DNA of 64,000 nt from an uncultured Desulfomonile sp. (lineage in GTDB: Bacteria > Desulfobacterota > Desulfomonilia > Desulfomonilales > Desulfomonilaceae): the NCBI GenBank assembly GCA_903952205.1, contig CAJBEZ010000008.1, positions 62,001-126,000 of the forward strand, given 5' to 3'. The notes below the pieces were generated by a model. It saw only the letters and a list, made by a program, of their open reading frames with translations, made no database searches and was not told the DNA's origin. Within the stretch, counting starts at the first letter, position 1. The number at the start of each line of letters is the position of its first letter. Of the stretch, positions 23,928 to 32,054 are shown piece after piece. Both the position numbers and the translations under genes were made by a program.

Positions 23928-24700
23928 GTCGTTCTTTTTTTAGATCTCTCCCATCTCTTTGCGTGTTTTAGGAAAATGTAGAACGCGCTATTCATGGCTA
24001 TAATCATTCCGGGAATTCCATCCAGAATCCCTAGTTTCCAGACAGCGCACTCGAGGAATTTACCGATGGCGTGAACAATGCCAAAGATCACACAAAATCG
24101 CGGGTAACAGGAATGCTTCTCCGATGCGAAGGTTGATGAGAAATGGTTGATGGTATTAATTTGGTCCGAGATGTCACGATAGACATAATGCAGTATGGGG
24201 TTAACCAGATTCTCGACTCTACCGGAGACCTCCAGTTTTTCGTGAAGCGAATCGACAGACCAACAGCCAGTGTCTCGTCTGACCAACCTGACTTTTCTGT
24301 CCGGGAACCATCCACCGTGACGAATCCACCGATTCAGGTAACGGCTCAGACGGGGAAAAGAGAAGCCATTGACAATCGGGTCGGCGGTCGCGATGGATCT
24401 TAAAATCTCCTCGCGACCCTCATCCGAAATAACCTCATCAGCGTCGAGAGACAGAATCCAGTCACCCTTGGTTAAGCCCATGGCAAACTGTTTCTGATTT
24501 GAGTAACCCTTCCAGTCATTGTGGTAAAGGCGAACGCCAAAGCGTTCACATATCTCAATAGTCCGGTCCGTACTGCCGGAATCAACGACTACTATGTCTT
24601 TTGCAAAAGATACGCTTTGCAAGAGGTTTTCTATTCGGTCCTCTTCGTTGAGCGTGATTATTGCCACGCTGAGAGTGGGAGACCTTTCTCCTACGGACAT
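23924..24700 (-). CDS. Glycosyltransferase family 2, WaaE-like
   Basis: A 258-residue GT-A fold enzyme. TLSVAIITLNEEDRIENLLQ, DIVVVDSGSTDRTIEICE and GDWILSLDADEVISDEGR (the DxD metal site) are typical of the WaaE/KdtX group that adds a glucose to heptose in the LPS core. The middle contains GWFPDRKVRLVRRDTGCW and the end a hydrophobic segment (PGMIIAMNSAFYIFLKHAKR) that may contact the membrane. It is first in a two-gene unit with the GT4 gene. About 200 bases upstream, up to the ACT protein gene, hold no readable feature. Family certainty is good; donor and acceptor are inferred. Confidence 0.8.
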   Translation of the reverse strand: MSVGERSPTLSVAIITLNEEDRIENLLQSVSFAKDIVVVDSGSTDRTIEICERFGVRLYHNDWKGYSNQKQFAMGLTKGDWILSLDADEVISDEGREEILRSIATADPIVNGFSFPRLSRYLNRWIRHGGWFPDRKVRLVRRDTGCWSVDSLHEKLEVSGRVENLVNPILHYVYRDISDQINTINHFSSTFASEKHSCYPRFCVIFGIVHAIGKFLECAVWKLGILDGIPGMIIAMNSAFYIFLKHAKRWERSKKRTT

Positions 24701-24901
24701 GCCGAATCAGCCTCAGAAACTAGTGGCGCCAGACAATATCTTCTCGAAGAATATCCTGAAACAGTTTGGACTCGCATCATATTCAAAGAGTGTTTCTCAA
24801 AATGAAGGAGATAATAAAGACAGAAGCGTAACGTCCACGAGTTAACATAATATATCTTATCGGACATTATCCTGACCGGTAATTCGTAAATAACTTTGAT
24901 A

Positions 24902-25399
24902 TCATGATGGTTTTCCAGTTGGGAATAATTCCAGGGCCTTTTTCATATCCGAAACCTTGAAAATGAACAACGCCGCTTCACTGTCCGAAAAGCCCGAACC
25001 ATAGGTGTAGGATATGTTGATGCCCGCATCTCCAAACGCTCTGGAAATTCTGTTCAGAATTCCTGGAGTGTTATCCAGGACCATTCCAATGACATCCTGA
25101 GCCTTGATTTTGTATCCTGCGTCATTGAGAATTTCTGTGGCTTTGTCCGGGTTGTCGGTGATCATGCGAATCATCGAATACTTGGCGGATTCCTGCAAGA
25201 TAGCCTCGTAATAGTCCCTTGGAGCTACCCGGCGCCCCGTTTGGCTTCGCACGTCATAAAGCGCCAGCAGATATTCGTTAGCGTCTTGAATGCTTAACGC
25301 TTCAATATTTATGTGCTCCTGCTTGAGGATATCGGTGAGCTTGGCGAGTTCACCAGGAGCGTCCGCCAACATAACCTCCAATTGTTTTTTTACAGGCAT
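24902..25399 (-). CDS. Tandem ACT-domain protein
   Basis: A 165-residue cytoplasmic protein with two ACT domains: VMLADAPGELAKLTDILKQE with HINIEALSIQDA at residues 8-40, and GMVLDNTPGILNRISRAFGD with AGINISYTYG at about 100-135. ACT domains bind amino acids or other small ligands and regulate enzymes or transporters. The ATG at 25399 follows GGAG at a good distance; a TTG at 25411 is the other possibility. There is no linked catalytic gene, but the two-ACT layout is common in anaerobes next to phenylacetate-CoA ligase or amino-acid synthesis genes. The ligand cannot be told from sequence. Confidence 0.8.
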   Translation of the reverse strand: MPVKKQLEVMLADAPGELAKLTDILKQEHINIEALSIQDANEYLLALYDVRSQTGRRVAPRDYYEAILQESAKYSMIRMITDNPDKATEILNDAGYKIKAQDVIGMVLDNTPGILNRISRAFGDAGINISYTYGSGFSDSEAALFIFKVSDMKKALELFPTGKPS

Positions 25400-25691
25400 C
25401 GCAATCTCCAAAATTGATATCGGTTGAGTTTAGTTGATTATGCAATAGTTGTGCTTCTAATGAAAAGCTTTTGATGATAAACTTTTGATATCATATAGTC
25501 AGGCACGAAGAACTTTTGTCGGCGGATCTGCCTAAATTTGTCAGGCTGGATGCCGATTCTCGTTTATCTCACCTGGTGGCGTTTTGAACAGAGGCGCACT
25601 TTTCAACTCACTGAAATCCGCAGATGGGGTCGAGGCGCCGTTTCGATCCCATTAACCTTTATTAGCGCGTAATTGGTTTTGTGGAGGATGA

Positions 25692-26957
25692 TTGGAAGCC
25701 GCTGGTTTTGAAAATCATTACCTTAGCAGTCTGTTAGCTCGTCGTGTCTATTCGGAAAATGGCGATCGGCTTGGCAAGGTCAACGACCTGACTCTGAATT
25801 TGGAAATGCCTATCCCGGAAGTCGTAGGTCTGACTTACAGGCCAGAATTTTCGAGGCGCAGGTTTTATCTTTCGTGGAACGAAGTTGTCAATTTGGACAG
25901 TGGTCTGGTGATAGTCAGAACAGGGTATGGTCCTCCCTTGCCAATGGACGGAAAGATGATGCCCGAATCCGAGGTATTTTTGAGAGATTTTTTGCTGGAC
26001 AAACAGATAGTCGATGTCCACGGAGCAAAAGTAGAGCGTATCAACGACCTAATGTTCATAAGATCTGAAGGAAAACTGTTACTTGTTCAGGCTGACGTTG
26101 GTTTGAAAGGACTGCTCAGGAGACTTGGCTTTGAGAAATCAGTCACAAGGTTTTGCAGATGGTTTTTTGATTACGAACTTAAGGACAGATTTATTGCCTG
26201 GAACTATGTGGAGCCTCTAGCGTTCACTGATCGCCTTAAACTCCAAGTCCCACAGAGTAGACTTGCAGAACTTCATCCGGCCGATCTTGCCGATATCATT
26301 GAAGATATGGATGTCCACGAAAGATCGGCTTTGGTCGAGACATTGGATGAAGAGGTCCTTGCAGAGGCCATAGAAGAGATGGATCCCAAGGTTCAGGTCG
26401 CAATAATGAGACGACTGGAACCTGACAGAGCGGCCGATATTATTGAAGAAATGTCTCCAGACGAAGCGGCCGACCTGATAGCTGACCTGCCCAGCGAAAC
26501 AGCTACAGGGATTCTTCGGGAGATGGATTCCGAATATGAGAAAAAACTTAAAGGTCTTTTAGCTCACGAAGAAGATGAGGCCGGTGGACTAATGACCACG
26601 CAATTTATGGCCCTGCCTCCAGACCGCACTATAGTGGAAGCTCTGGCCCACATCAGACGCCACGCCAATGAAATGGACGTCGTCTACTATCTATACATAG
26701 TTGATTCAGACGGCAAATTGCTGGGCGTAACCAATCTCAGAGAACTGCTTTCGAACGAAATTTTCACTCCACTAGAGGAAATAATGACATCGAGAATGAT
26801 TACGGCCAAGATCAATGATGGCCCCGAAGATCTGGCGAATCTTTTCGCGAAGTATGGTTTCAGAGGGATACCAATTTTGGATGAACAGGATAGGATTGCG
26901 GGAGTCGTCAGATTCAAGGCTCTCCTTGAAATCTTGGCTCCGCATCTGGGCAAGTAA
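25692..26957 (+). CDS. Soluble PRC-barrel/MgtE-N/CBS protein, probable Mg2+ sensor for the adjacent transporter
   Basis: A 421-residue protein with no membrane segment. Residues 10-75 and 100-165 look like two PRC-barrel domains (VYSENGDRLGKVNDLTLNLE, IVDVHGAKVERINDLMF). Residues of about 190-290 are an MgtE N-terminal superhelix (LHPADLADIIEDMDVHERSA and the RAADIIEEMSPDEAADLIAD repeat). Residues 295-421 contain two CBS domains (MTTQFMALPPDRTIVEALA, ITAKINDGPEDLANLFAKYG). In MgtE the same N and CBS domains bind Mg2+ and gate a transmembrane channel, which is absent here. The next gene, 20 bases downstream, is a NRAMP-fold transporter, so the pair looks like a sensor separated from its transporter. 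The start is TTG at 25692, with GGAGG upstream. Confidence 0.85.
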   Translation: MEAAGFENHYLSSLLARRVYSENGDRLGKVNDLTLNLEMPIPEVVGLTYRPEFSRRRFYLSWNEVVNLDSGLVIVRTGYGPPLPMDGKMMPESEVFLRDFLLDKQIVDVHGAKVERINDLMFIRSEGKLLLVQADVGLKGLLRRLGFEKSVTRFCRWFFDYELKDRFIAWNYVEPLAFTDRLKLQVPQSRLAELHPADLADIIEDMDVHERSALVETLDEEVLAEAIEEMDPKVQVAIMRRLEPDRAADIIEEMSPDEAADLIADLPSETATGILREMDSEYEKKLKGLLAHEEDEAGGLMTTQFMALPPDRTIVEALAHIRRHANEMDVVYYLYIVDSDGKLLGVTNLRELLSNEIFTPLEEIMTSRMITAKINDGPEDLANLFAKYGFRGIPILDEQDRIAGVVRFKALLEILAPHLGK

Positions 26958-26977
26958 ATAAATCTTTGGATAGATAA

Positions 26978-28267
26978 ATGGTGAATTTCAGCCAAGTCAA
27001 AATATCCGGCGCCCAACTGTTCAGGTCTAGGCTCGTTAGGTTGTGGGCGGTCCTGGCGCTAATGGGCCCTGGTATCATAACATCAAATGTAGACAACGAC
27101 GCAGGCGGAATTACCACCTATTCTCTCGCCGGAGCAAAGTTCGGCCTAACTATGCTGTGGTCTCTCATTCCCATAACTGTAGTGTTAATCATCGTGCAAG
27201 AAATGGGCGCCAGAATGGGAGTCGTCTCCGGAAAGGGGCTTTCAGATCTCATAAGGGAGCGTTTTGGAGTAAAGGTAACATTCTATCTCATGATATTGCT
27301 TGTGATCACCAACCTGGGAAACACCATTGCGGAGTTTGCGGGGATAGCGGCTTCTTTGGAGATTTTTGGAGTTTCAAGATACTTGGCCATTCCTTTTGGA
27401 ATTATGTTTTTGATGTGGTTGGCGGTAAAAGGCACATACAGTTCTGTAGAAAAGGTTTTTCTCACAGCCTGCGTGTTTTACATATCGTATATAGTAGTTG
27501 GATTCATCGTAAAGCCTGATTGGGTAGAGGTTGTGGACGCTATAGGATCGCCGTCAATCAAGTTTGACTCCGACTTCATGTTGATGCTTACAGGTTTGGT
27601 TGGAACCACAATCGCTCCCTGGATGCAGTTTTATCTACAGTCTTCGGTTGTGGACAAGGGACTTAGGGTACAAGATCTCAAAGCAGCGCGGATCGATGTC
27701 ATAGTAGGATCTATCGTTGTGTCGGTGGTAGCTTTCTTTATCATTCTGGCGTGCGCAGCGACACTTTTCAAGTCAGGGATTGTTGTCGAAGAAGCCTCCC
27801 AGGCAGCGCTGGCCCTTGAACCCCTGGCCGGGAAGTACTGCACTTGGCTTTTCGCATTTGGTTTATTTAACGCGTCCGTCTTTGCCGCTGCAATTTTGCC
27901 CCTTTCTACCGCGTACACCATCTGCGAAGCCTTTGGCTGGGAATCCAGTCTGGATAAGAAATTTTCAGAGGCCCCTCAATTTTACGGACTTTACTGTTTC
28001 ACAATTTTCTTTTCAGGACTTGTAATTCTGGCCCCAAATCTTCCTTTAGTTTCAATAATGTATGTCTCTCAAATACTGAACGGACTTGTTCTTCCTGTAA
28101 TCCTGTTATTTATGCTTTATCTCGTTAATGACAAGTCTGTAATGCGTGACTTCACGAATGGACGAACGTTCAATATCATAGCATGGGCGTCGGTGATAAC
28201 GCTGATAGCTCTGAGTATGATCACTCTGGGACTGACACTACTGCAAGGTCTAATGTCCACAGGCTGA
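26978..28267 (+). CDS. NRAMP-family transporter with atypical metal site (NRMT-like)
   Basis: A 429-residue membrane protein of the NRAMP/SLC11 fold with about 11 hydrophobic helices. The canonical helix-1 motif DPGN is here VDNDAGGI (Asp39-Gly44), and the helix-6 motif usually reading MPHN is TIAPWM (Ala213, Pro214), so the methionine that favours transition metals is missing. From what I know of the family, this pattern fits the NRAMP-related magnesium transporter branch rather than Mn/Fe importers. The upstream MgtE-N/CBS gene, an Mg2+ sensing module, agrees with a Mg2+ role. The two genes are 20 bases apart and probably co-transcribed. A terminator-like structure follows at 28421-28486. 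Confidence 0.82.
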   Translation: MVNFSQVKISGAQLFRSRLVRLWAVLALMGPGIITSNVDNDAGGITTYSLAGAKFGLTMLWSLIPITVVLIIVQEMGARMGVVSGKGLSDLIRERFGVKVTFYLMILLVITNLGNTIAEFAGIAASLEIFGVSRYLAIPFGIMFLMWLAVKGTYSSVEKVFLTACVFYISYIVVGFIVKPDWVEVVDAIGSPSIKFDSDFMLMLTGLVGTTIAPWMQFYLQSSVVDKGLRVQDLKAARIDVIVGSIVVSVVAFFIILACAATLFKSGIVVEEASQAALALEPLAGKYCTWLFAFGLFNASVFAAAILPLSTAYTICEAFGWESSLDKKFSEAPQFYGLYCFTIFFSGLVILAPNLPLVSIMYVSQILNGLVLPVILLFMLYLVNDKSVMRDFTNGRTFNIIAWASVITLIALSMITLGLTLLQGLMSTG

Positions 28268-28420
28268 ACCAAACCTAGACACTAAGCTATAGTTATATTT
28301 ATTGTTAAAACAACATATTATGGTTAGTTATTAAAGTTATTTATTGACTTTTAATTAGAACTATCCTATATTCCACAACTGTGAGAACGGAGTTTGGTTA
28401 ATGCCAAACAGTTTTCACCT

Positions 28421-28486
28421 AGACCTCTGCCCGGGTGGACACCCTCCCTCCCCCATAACCCCCCCATCCGGGTTTTGAGGTCTTTT
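28421..28486 (+). terminator. Stem-loop after the NRAMP-like gene
   Basis: AGACCTC at 28421-28427 pairs with GAGGTCT at 28477-28483, followed by TTT. Inside, CCCGG near 28430 faces CCGGG near 28468. The result is a long GC-rich stem with a loose pyrimidine-rich loop, ending in a short T-run. It lies 150 bases after the transporter stop. A Rho-independent terminator is likely, though the T-run is short. Confidence 0.5.
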
Positions 28487-28522
28487 GACTTATCGGGCGT
28501 TTTGCCCACATTTATTACCTTT

Positions 28523-28551
28523 AATGGTGGTGGCCTTCAGCCACCACCATT
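28523..28551. repeat. Perfect 12-bp inverted repeat with 5-base loop
   Basis: AATGGTGGTGGC at 28523-28534 and GCCACCACCATT at 28540-28551 pair perfectly around CTTCA. No T-run follows on the plus strand (CCCCCTG). On the minus strand it is followed by AAAGGTAAT. It lies between the transporter and the next minus-strand gene and may act as a second terminator or an mRNA-stabilising hairpin. The remainder of 28268-28673 holds nothing else that I can read. Confidence 0.5.
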
Positions 28552-28673
28552 CCCCCTGACTAAACCTGTATGAATATAAAACCGATTCTCGTCTGGACAG
28601 GTAACCTTAGATACTGTAATGAAAATGTGTTGAGTAAAAATAGAACAATCTGTTTCAATAGCAGGCGGGAAAA

Positions 28674-28763
28674 ATGAAAGAAGCTTTCAATTGGATGGTC
28701 ACAGGGCTTTTTCTCATTGGTTGTGTGATCTTTCTTCGTTGGCTGTTAATTCTCGGACTTTAA
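28674..28763 (+). CDS. Possible 29-residue single-span membrane peptide
   Basis: A short frame, MKEAFNWMVTGLFLIGCVIF followed by LRWLLILGL, preceded by GGCGGG about 5 bases upstream. It has one hydrophobic segment flanked by a Lys and an Arg. It is too short for a database judgement. It lies in a 540-base stretch without other genes, in front of a convergent gene. Tiny membrane peptides of this kind exist, but a chance frame is also plausible. Confidence 0.35.
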   Translation: MKEAFNWMVTGLFLIGCVIFLRWLLILGL

Positions 28764-28805
28764 CTCGGCGTTTTGTTTTAGGGATGATCCACCGCCGAGA
28801 TTGAA

Positions 28806-29777
28806 TCATGGGCCAAAGATGTTCATCACGCTCCGAAGTCCCAGGCCAATAGAAGTTATCCCCTCCTCGAGTATTTTAGCCAGAGTAACAGTTTCTTCAA
28901 GCTCTGATTCCTGATCGAATATTTCAACATCGACGTTTTTGTTGAGCCAGTGGTAAGACCCGCGGTCGTTCTTCAGGGCTTTCCCTACCCCGACCAGGGA
29001 AATCAAATGTCGTTTAAACGCGCATGGGTCTGCTATTCTGACACAACCGGCGGAAGTTGGGCCGAACACCCCGGGTTGTATTGTTTCAGGATTAGGATGA
29101 GCCGATAGTTCAAAGCCATGAAGACCCAATTCATTGTACCGCTCACAGCGGCCAAATCCATCACAAATTTGAAGGGGAATAAAAAGCCCCCTATAGAGGT
29201 TCGCAAGAGGTTGAGATTGGGAAGCGAAGAAAATGACATCGGGGTAACAATAGATGTGGTTAATGGAAAAAGAACCTTTCGGTGTTGGGGATCTGTCGGC
29301 TCCAACTGCAACGTTTCCACGATAAGTTTCTCTTGTTGACCCGTCAACCATCAAGGCAAGAAGACGAAGTTGGTATCTCCTTCTATCTATTTCAATTTTG
29401 GCCCCTACTATGCCGTGCTTCTTTCTAAGTTCTATTTGATCGACACTGAATTCTCGCCAGTCCCTGTAAAGTCCTGGTAGGCAGGGATCGTATGGCGGCG
29501 TTATCTGCTCGCCTTTTTCGTATTCTATGGACAGCTTCTCTCTGTCAAATGAATCAGGACTCACGTTTTTCCAAATGTCCTCTCCATTTATTTGTTCCGA
29601 GGCTGACAGTTGGGTTACCGGATAGATGTATTTGTCGGATATTTCGTGCGCCAGTCCGGTCTGGAATATGAAAACCAAGTGAAACAGCACCAAGAGTAGA
29701 GTTACGCCATAGGAGGAATAGCATGATTGACGAACGGCGCATCTTCTCAAAAAAGATTTCGATATAGGCCTGGTCAT
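28806..29777 (-). CDS. L,D-transpeptidase (YkuD domain) envelope protein
   Basis: A 323-residue exported protein. An N-terminal hydrophobic segment (TLLLVLFHLVFIFQTGLA) acts as signal or anchor. The YkuD catalytic region shows NELGLHGFELSAHPN and, about 20 residues on, GPTSAGCVRIADPCAFKRHL, the SxGC(V/I)R signature with the nucleophilic Cys. Before it, VGADRSPTPKGSFSINHIY is the usual TPxG substrate-side block. L,D-transpeptidases form 3-3 peptidoglycan crosslinks or attach proteins to the wall. Its start overlaps the end of the following RNA-phosphodiesterase gene (ATGA at 29774-29777), and both follow the M48 peptidase gene, suggesting a three-gene unit. Catalytic residues are intact. Confidence 0.85.
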   Translation of the reverse strand: MTRPISKSFLRRCAVRQSCYSSYGVTLLLVLFHLVFIFQTGLAHEISDKYIYPVTQLSASEQINGEDIWKNVSPDSFDREKLSIEYEKGEQITPPYDPCLPGLYRDWREFSVDQIELRKKHGIVGAKIEIDRRRYQLRLLALMVDGSTRETYRGNVAVGADRSPTPKGSFSINHIYCYPDVIFFASQSQPLANLYRGLFIPLQICDGFGRCERYNELGLHGFELSAHPNPETIQPGVFGPTSAGCVRIADPCAFKRHLISLVGVGKALKNDRGSYHWLNKNVDVEIFDQESELEETVTLAKILEEGITSIGLGLRSVMNIFGP

Positions 29778-30397
29778 GCTCTTATTTCTTCACTCGAAGT
29801 CTTTTTCCCAAAATTAAACATCGATATCGGGGTGTACCTGGGCCCATTCCGACCTAATATGCTCTGGAAGAGTGTTGCCCTATCTAGTTCAAAACTCGGT
29901 CCTTTACATTCCAGGTTTCGTATCAAATCTACCAGTGTGTCCTTACCTTTGTCGGATTTTGTTCGTCCAAGGGTGAGATGAGGGTTGTAAGGTCTGGTTT
30001 CACGTTCGAAGCCGAGATTATCGAGGGCACTGTCTATTAGGCCCACCATTCTTCCGAGATGCCCCAAACTATCATCTAACCCTGCCCATATCACTCTGGG
30101 ACGCATAAGATTTGGAAAAACGCCGAGACCTGAAATCGCACTAACAAACGGCGTCTGACTCCCAAAAACAGGTTCTATGGCCTGTTCGACGTCAGAAATA
30201 CGCGATACCTCAATGTTTCCAAGGAATTTCAAAGTGACGTGAATTGAGGCAATCCTGGTCCACCTTATATCCGCCCTACTCTGTTTCAAGACCGCAGCGA
30301 TTTCATCCAGGAATTTAATGGCATTTTCCGGCAGTTCCAATGCTACGAATGCGCGAATTTGTTCTTGATTTGTTTCAACAGGAGCCAAGTTTTTCAT
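29774..30397 (-). CDS. thpR: RNA 2',3'-cyclic phosphodiesterase (2'-5' RNA ligase family)
   Basis: A 207-residue two-His phosphoesterase. The two HxTx motifs are visible: SIHVTLKFLGN at about residue 55 and YNPHLTLGRTKS at about 140. In characterised members (ThpR/LigT) these open 2',3'-cyclic phosphates or join 2'-5' RNA ends in vitro; physiological role is unclear. The ATG at 30397 just after the stop of the upstream gene is preferred; an ATG at 30448 would overlap that gene by 44 bases. FVALELPENAIKFLDEIAAV is the conserved start. The 3' end overlaps the transpeptidase gene by four bases. Confidence 0.85.
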   Translation of the reverse strand: MKNLAPVETNQEQIRAFVALELPENAIKFLDEIAAVLKQSRADIRWTRIASIHVTLKFLGNIEVSRISDVEQAIEPVFGSQTPFVSAISGLGVFPNLMRPRVIWAGLDDSLGHLGRMVGLIDSALDNLGFERETRPYNPHLTLGRTKSDKGKDTLVDLIRNLECKGPSFELDRATLFQSILGRNGPRYTPISMFNFGKKTSSEEIRA

Positions 30398-30404
30398 CTC
30401 AATC

Positions 30405-31244
30405 TTATATTGTAGTCCCTTGTCCGTACTTGACAGGAGACTGCTCATAAATCTTTTTTGCTTCAGGGGCCAATTCCTTGAGGTTTTTTATCCGTTCATC
30501 GTCAGCGGGATGAGTTGACAGCCACACCGGTATTGGGGGTTTATTGATTTTTCCCATTCTTTCCCACAAATGTATTGATTCTTGGGGATCATAGCCCGCC
30601 TTGGCCATATACAACTGCCCTATTCTGTCCGCCTCAAGTTCGTGTGTCCGGCTGTACGGCAATATAACTCCTACTGTAGCCCCTAATCCCAATGCGCCAA
30701 TTACTGCCTTGGTTTTGTTATCCAACTTGCCTTCCTTATCTTTAAACAACTCAGATCCCAAGGCGCTTACTCCCTGGATCGCCAATTGCTGACTCAGTCT
30801 TTCTCCTCCATGTCTTGCAACTGCGTGGCCTATTTCATGTCCTATTACCGCAGCCAATCCAGCCTCATTTTTTACGAAGGGAAGAATTCCTGTGTACACG
30901 ACTATTTTGCCACCCGGCAGAACAAAAGCGTTTGGGATGTCCTTTTCCACCACGAGAATTTTCCAGTCGAAGCCTGGACGGTCAACGCCCTCCGCAGCCT
31001 TACTCACCCTGCCGGCGACTGTTTGAACGAACTCATTAATTTTCTGGTCTTTGCACTCGGGTTCTCTCTTTAGCAATTCTGAGTATGTCCTGGCCCCTAA
31101 CGAGTCCAAATCCTTGTCAGGGAGAAAATTCAACTGTTTTCTTCCCGTATGAGGCACTGTGGCGCAAGCGGCGACTAAAACCGCAAGTCCGATAGACAAC
31201 CCGACCACGCCTATTATGTTTTTTGTCGACGTTTGAATACTCAT
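30405..31244 (-). CDS. M48-family zinc metalloprotease lipoprotein (BepA/LoiP-like)
   Basis: A 279-residue protein with a lipoprotein signal (GLAVLVAACATVPHTGRKQL; Cys lipobox). The zinc site is AAVIGHEIGHAVARHGGERL (HExxH), and the third ligand is in ELEADRIGQLYMAKAGYDPQ (ExxxD). PNAFVLPGGKIVVYTGIL is a typical M48 block. Members degrade or assist misassembled outer-membrane proteins in the periplasm. The upstream 267 bases have no gene. The protein is the first of the three-gene unit with ThpR and the L,D-transpeptidase, so an envelope-quality role is sensible. Length and all catalytic residues are normal. Confidence 0.88.
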   Translation of the reverse strand: MSIQTSTKNIIGVVGLSIGLAVLVAACATVPHTGRKQLNFLPDKDLDSLGARTYSELLKREPECKDQKINEFVQTVAGRVSKAAEGVDRPGFDWKILVVEKDIPNAFVLPGGKIVVYTGILPFVKNEAGLAAVIGHEIGHAVARHGGERLSQQLAIQGVSALGSELFKDKEGKLDNKTKAVIGALGLGATVGVILPYSRTHELEADRIGQLYMAKAGYDPQESIHLWERMGKINKPPIPVWLSTHPADDERIKNLKELAPEAKKIYEQSPVKYGQGTTI

Positions 31245-31511
31245 TATTAGGAGCTATTCCTTCTACAGGCCAAAACATGACTAACTACAATATAATCATG
31301 ATATAGCACATTGATATATATGCTGTTTATTGTATATTCCCTAATTTAATCTGTAAGTAAATACGTGTCAATTTTGATAACCTTACCCCGACATCATCGC
31401 GTCTTATGTCAGAACACAAAGGTAGGAAAACAGATCTGAAAGGAAAATCAAAACTGCGGAGAGGTTGTCGCTCATGGAACCGTTTTCATGAGCATTAACC
31501 GAACTGGAGAA

Positions 31512-31913
31512 TTAGTCCGATTCTGGATTTATAGGCCAGAGGCCTCTTTCTGTGAGCGTTTCCCTAAGGACCTTTAGACCCTGGTTCATCACTGGCATTC
31601 CTCCATAAATCGAACACTGAAAGATTACTTCCGCAATCTCAAGAGGTTTGCAACCGACGTTTAAGGCGGCGTTAATATGGAGTTTAAGCTCCTCATTCCT
31701 TTCCAGTACCGTCAACGCCGCTACAGTGACCAATTGTCTAACATTATGTGGTATTTTCTCCCTCGAGTACATCTGGCCTGTGATGAACATCGAAAGGTCC
31801 TTAGCCATAGTCTTGTCGAAGGAACGCCATAGATCAAAAGGTCTTTCACCTGCATAGTTTTCAAAATAAAGGCTTGCGGTCTTTGCTGTTTTTGTTTTCA
31901 GGTCGTCTTTCAT
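31512..31913 (-). CDS. Carboxymuconolactone decarboxylase family protein
   Basis: A 133-residue AhpD-fold protein. The family block VRQLVTVAALTVLERNEELK with LHINAALNVGCKPLEIAEVI is clear and the C-terminal part has QCSIYGGMPVMNQGLKVLRE. Usually members have a CxxC pair for peroxidase or decarboxylase activity; here the pair is missing and only single Cys residues are present in GCKP and QCS, so a redox CxxC role is unlikely. Function in anaerobes is often unknown. No operon partner; the neighbours 30405 and 32055 are separated by 267 and 141 bases. Confidence 0.8.
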   Translation of the reverse strand: MKDDLKTKTAKTASLYFENYAGERPFDLWRSFDKTMAKDLSMFITGQMYSREKIPHNVRQLVTVAALTVLERNEELKLHINAALNVGCKPLEIAEVIFQCSIYGGMPVMNQGLKVLRETLTERGLWPINPESD

Positions 31914-32054
31914 AACAACTCCTTACGTATCTATATTTTTCGATATGGCTCGATGACATGCAATAAACACAACTTTTTAGGAGCGCCAATCTTTTAGGGG
32001 GAGAAATAATCCTATCGTTGCAGTGCAGTTCTCTCGCTAATATTTGTTGTGAAA

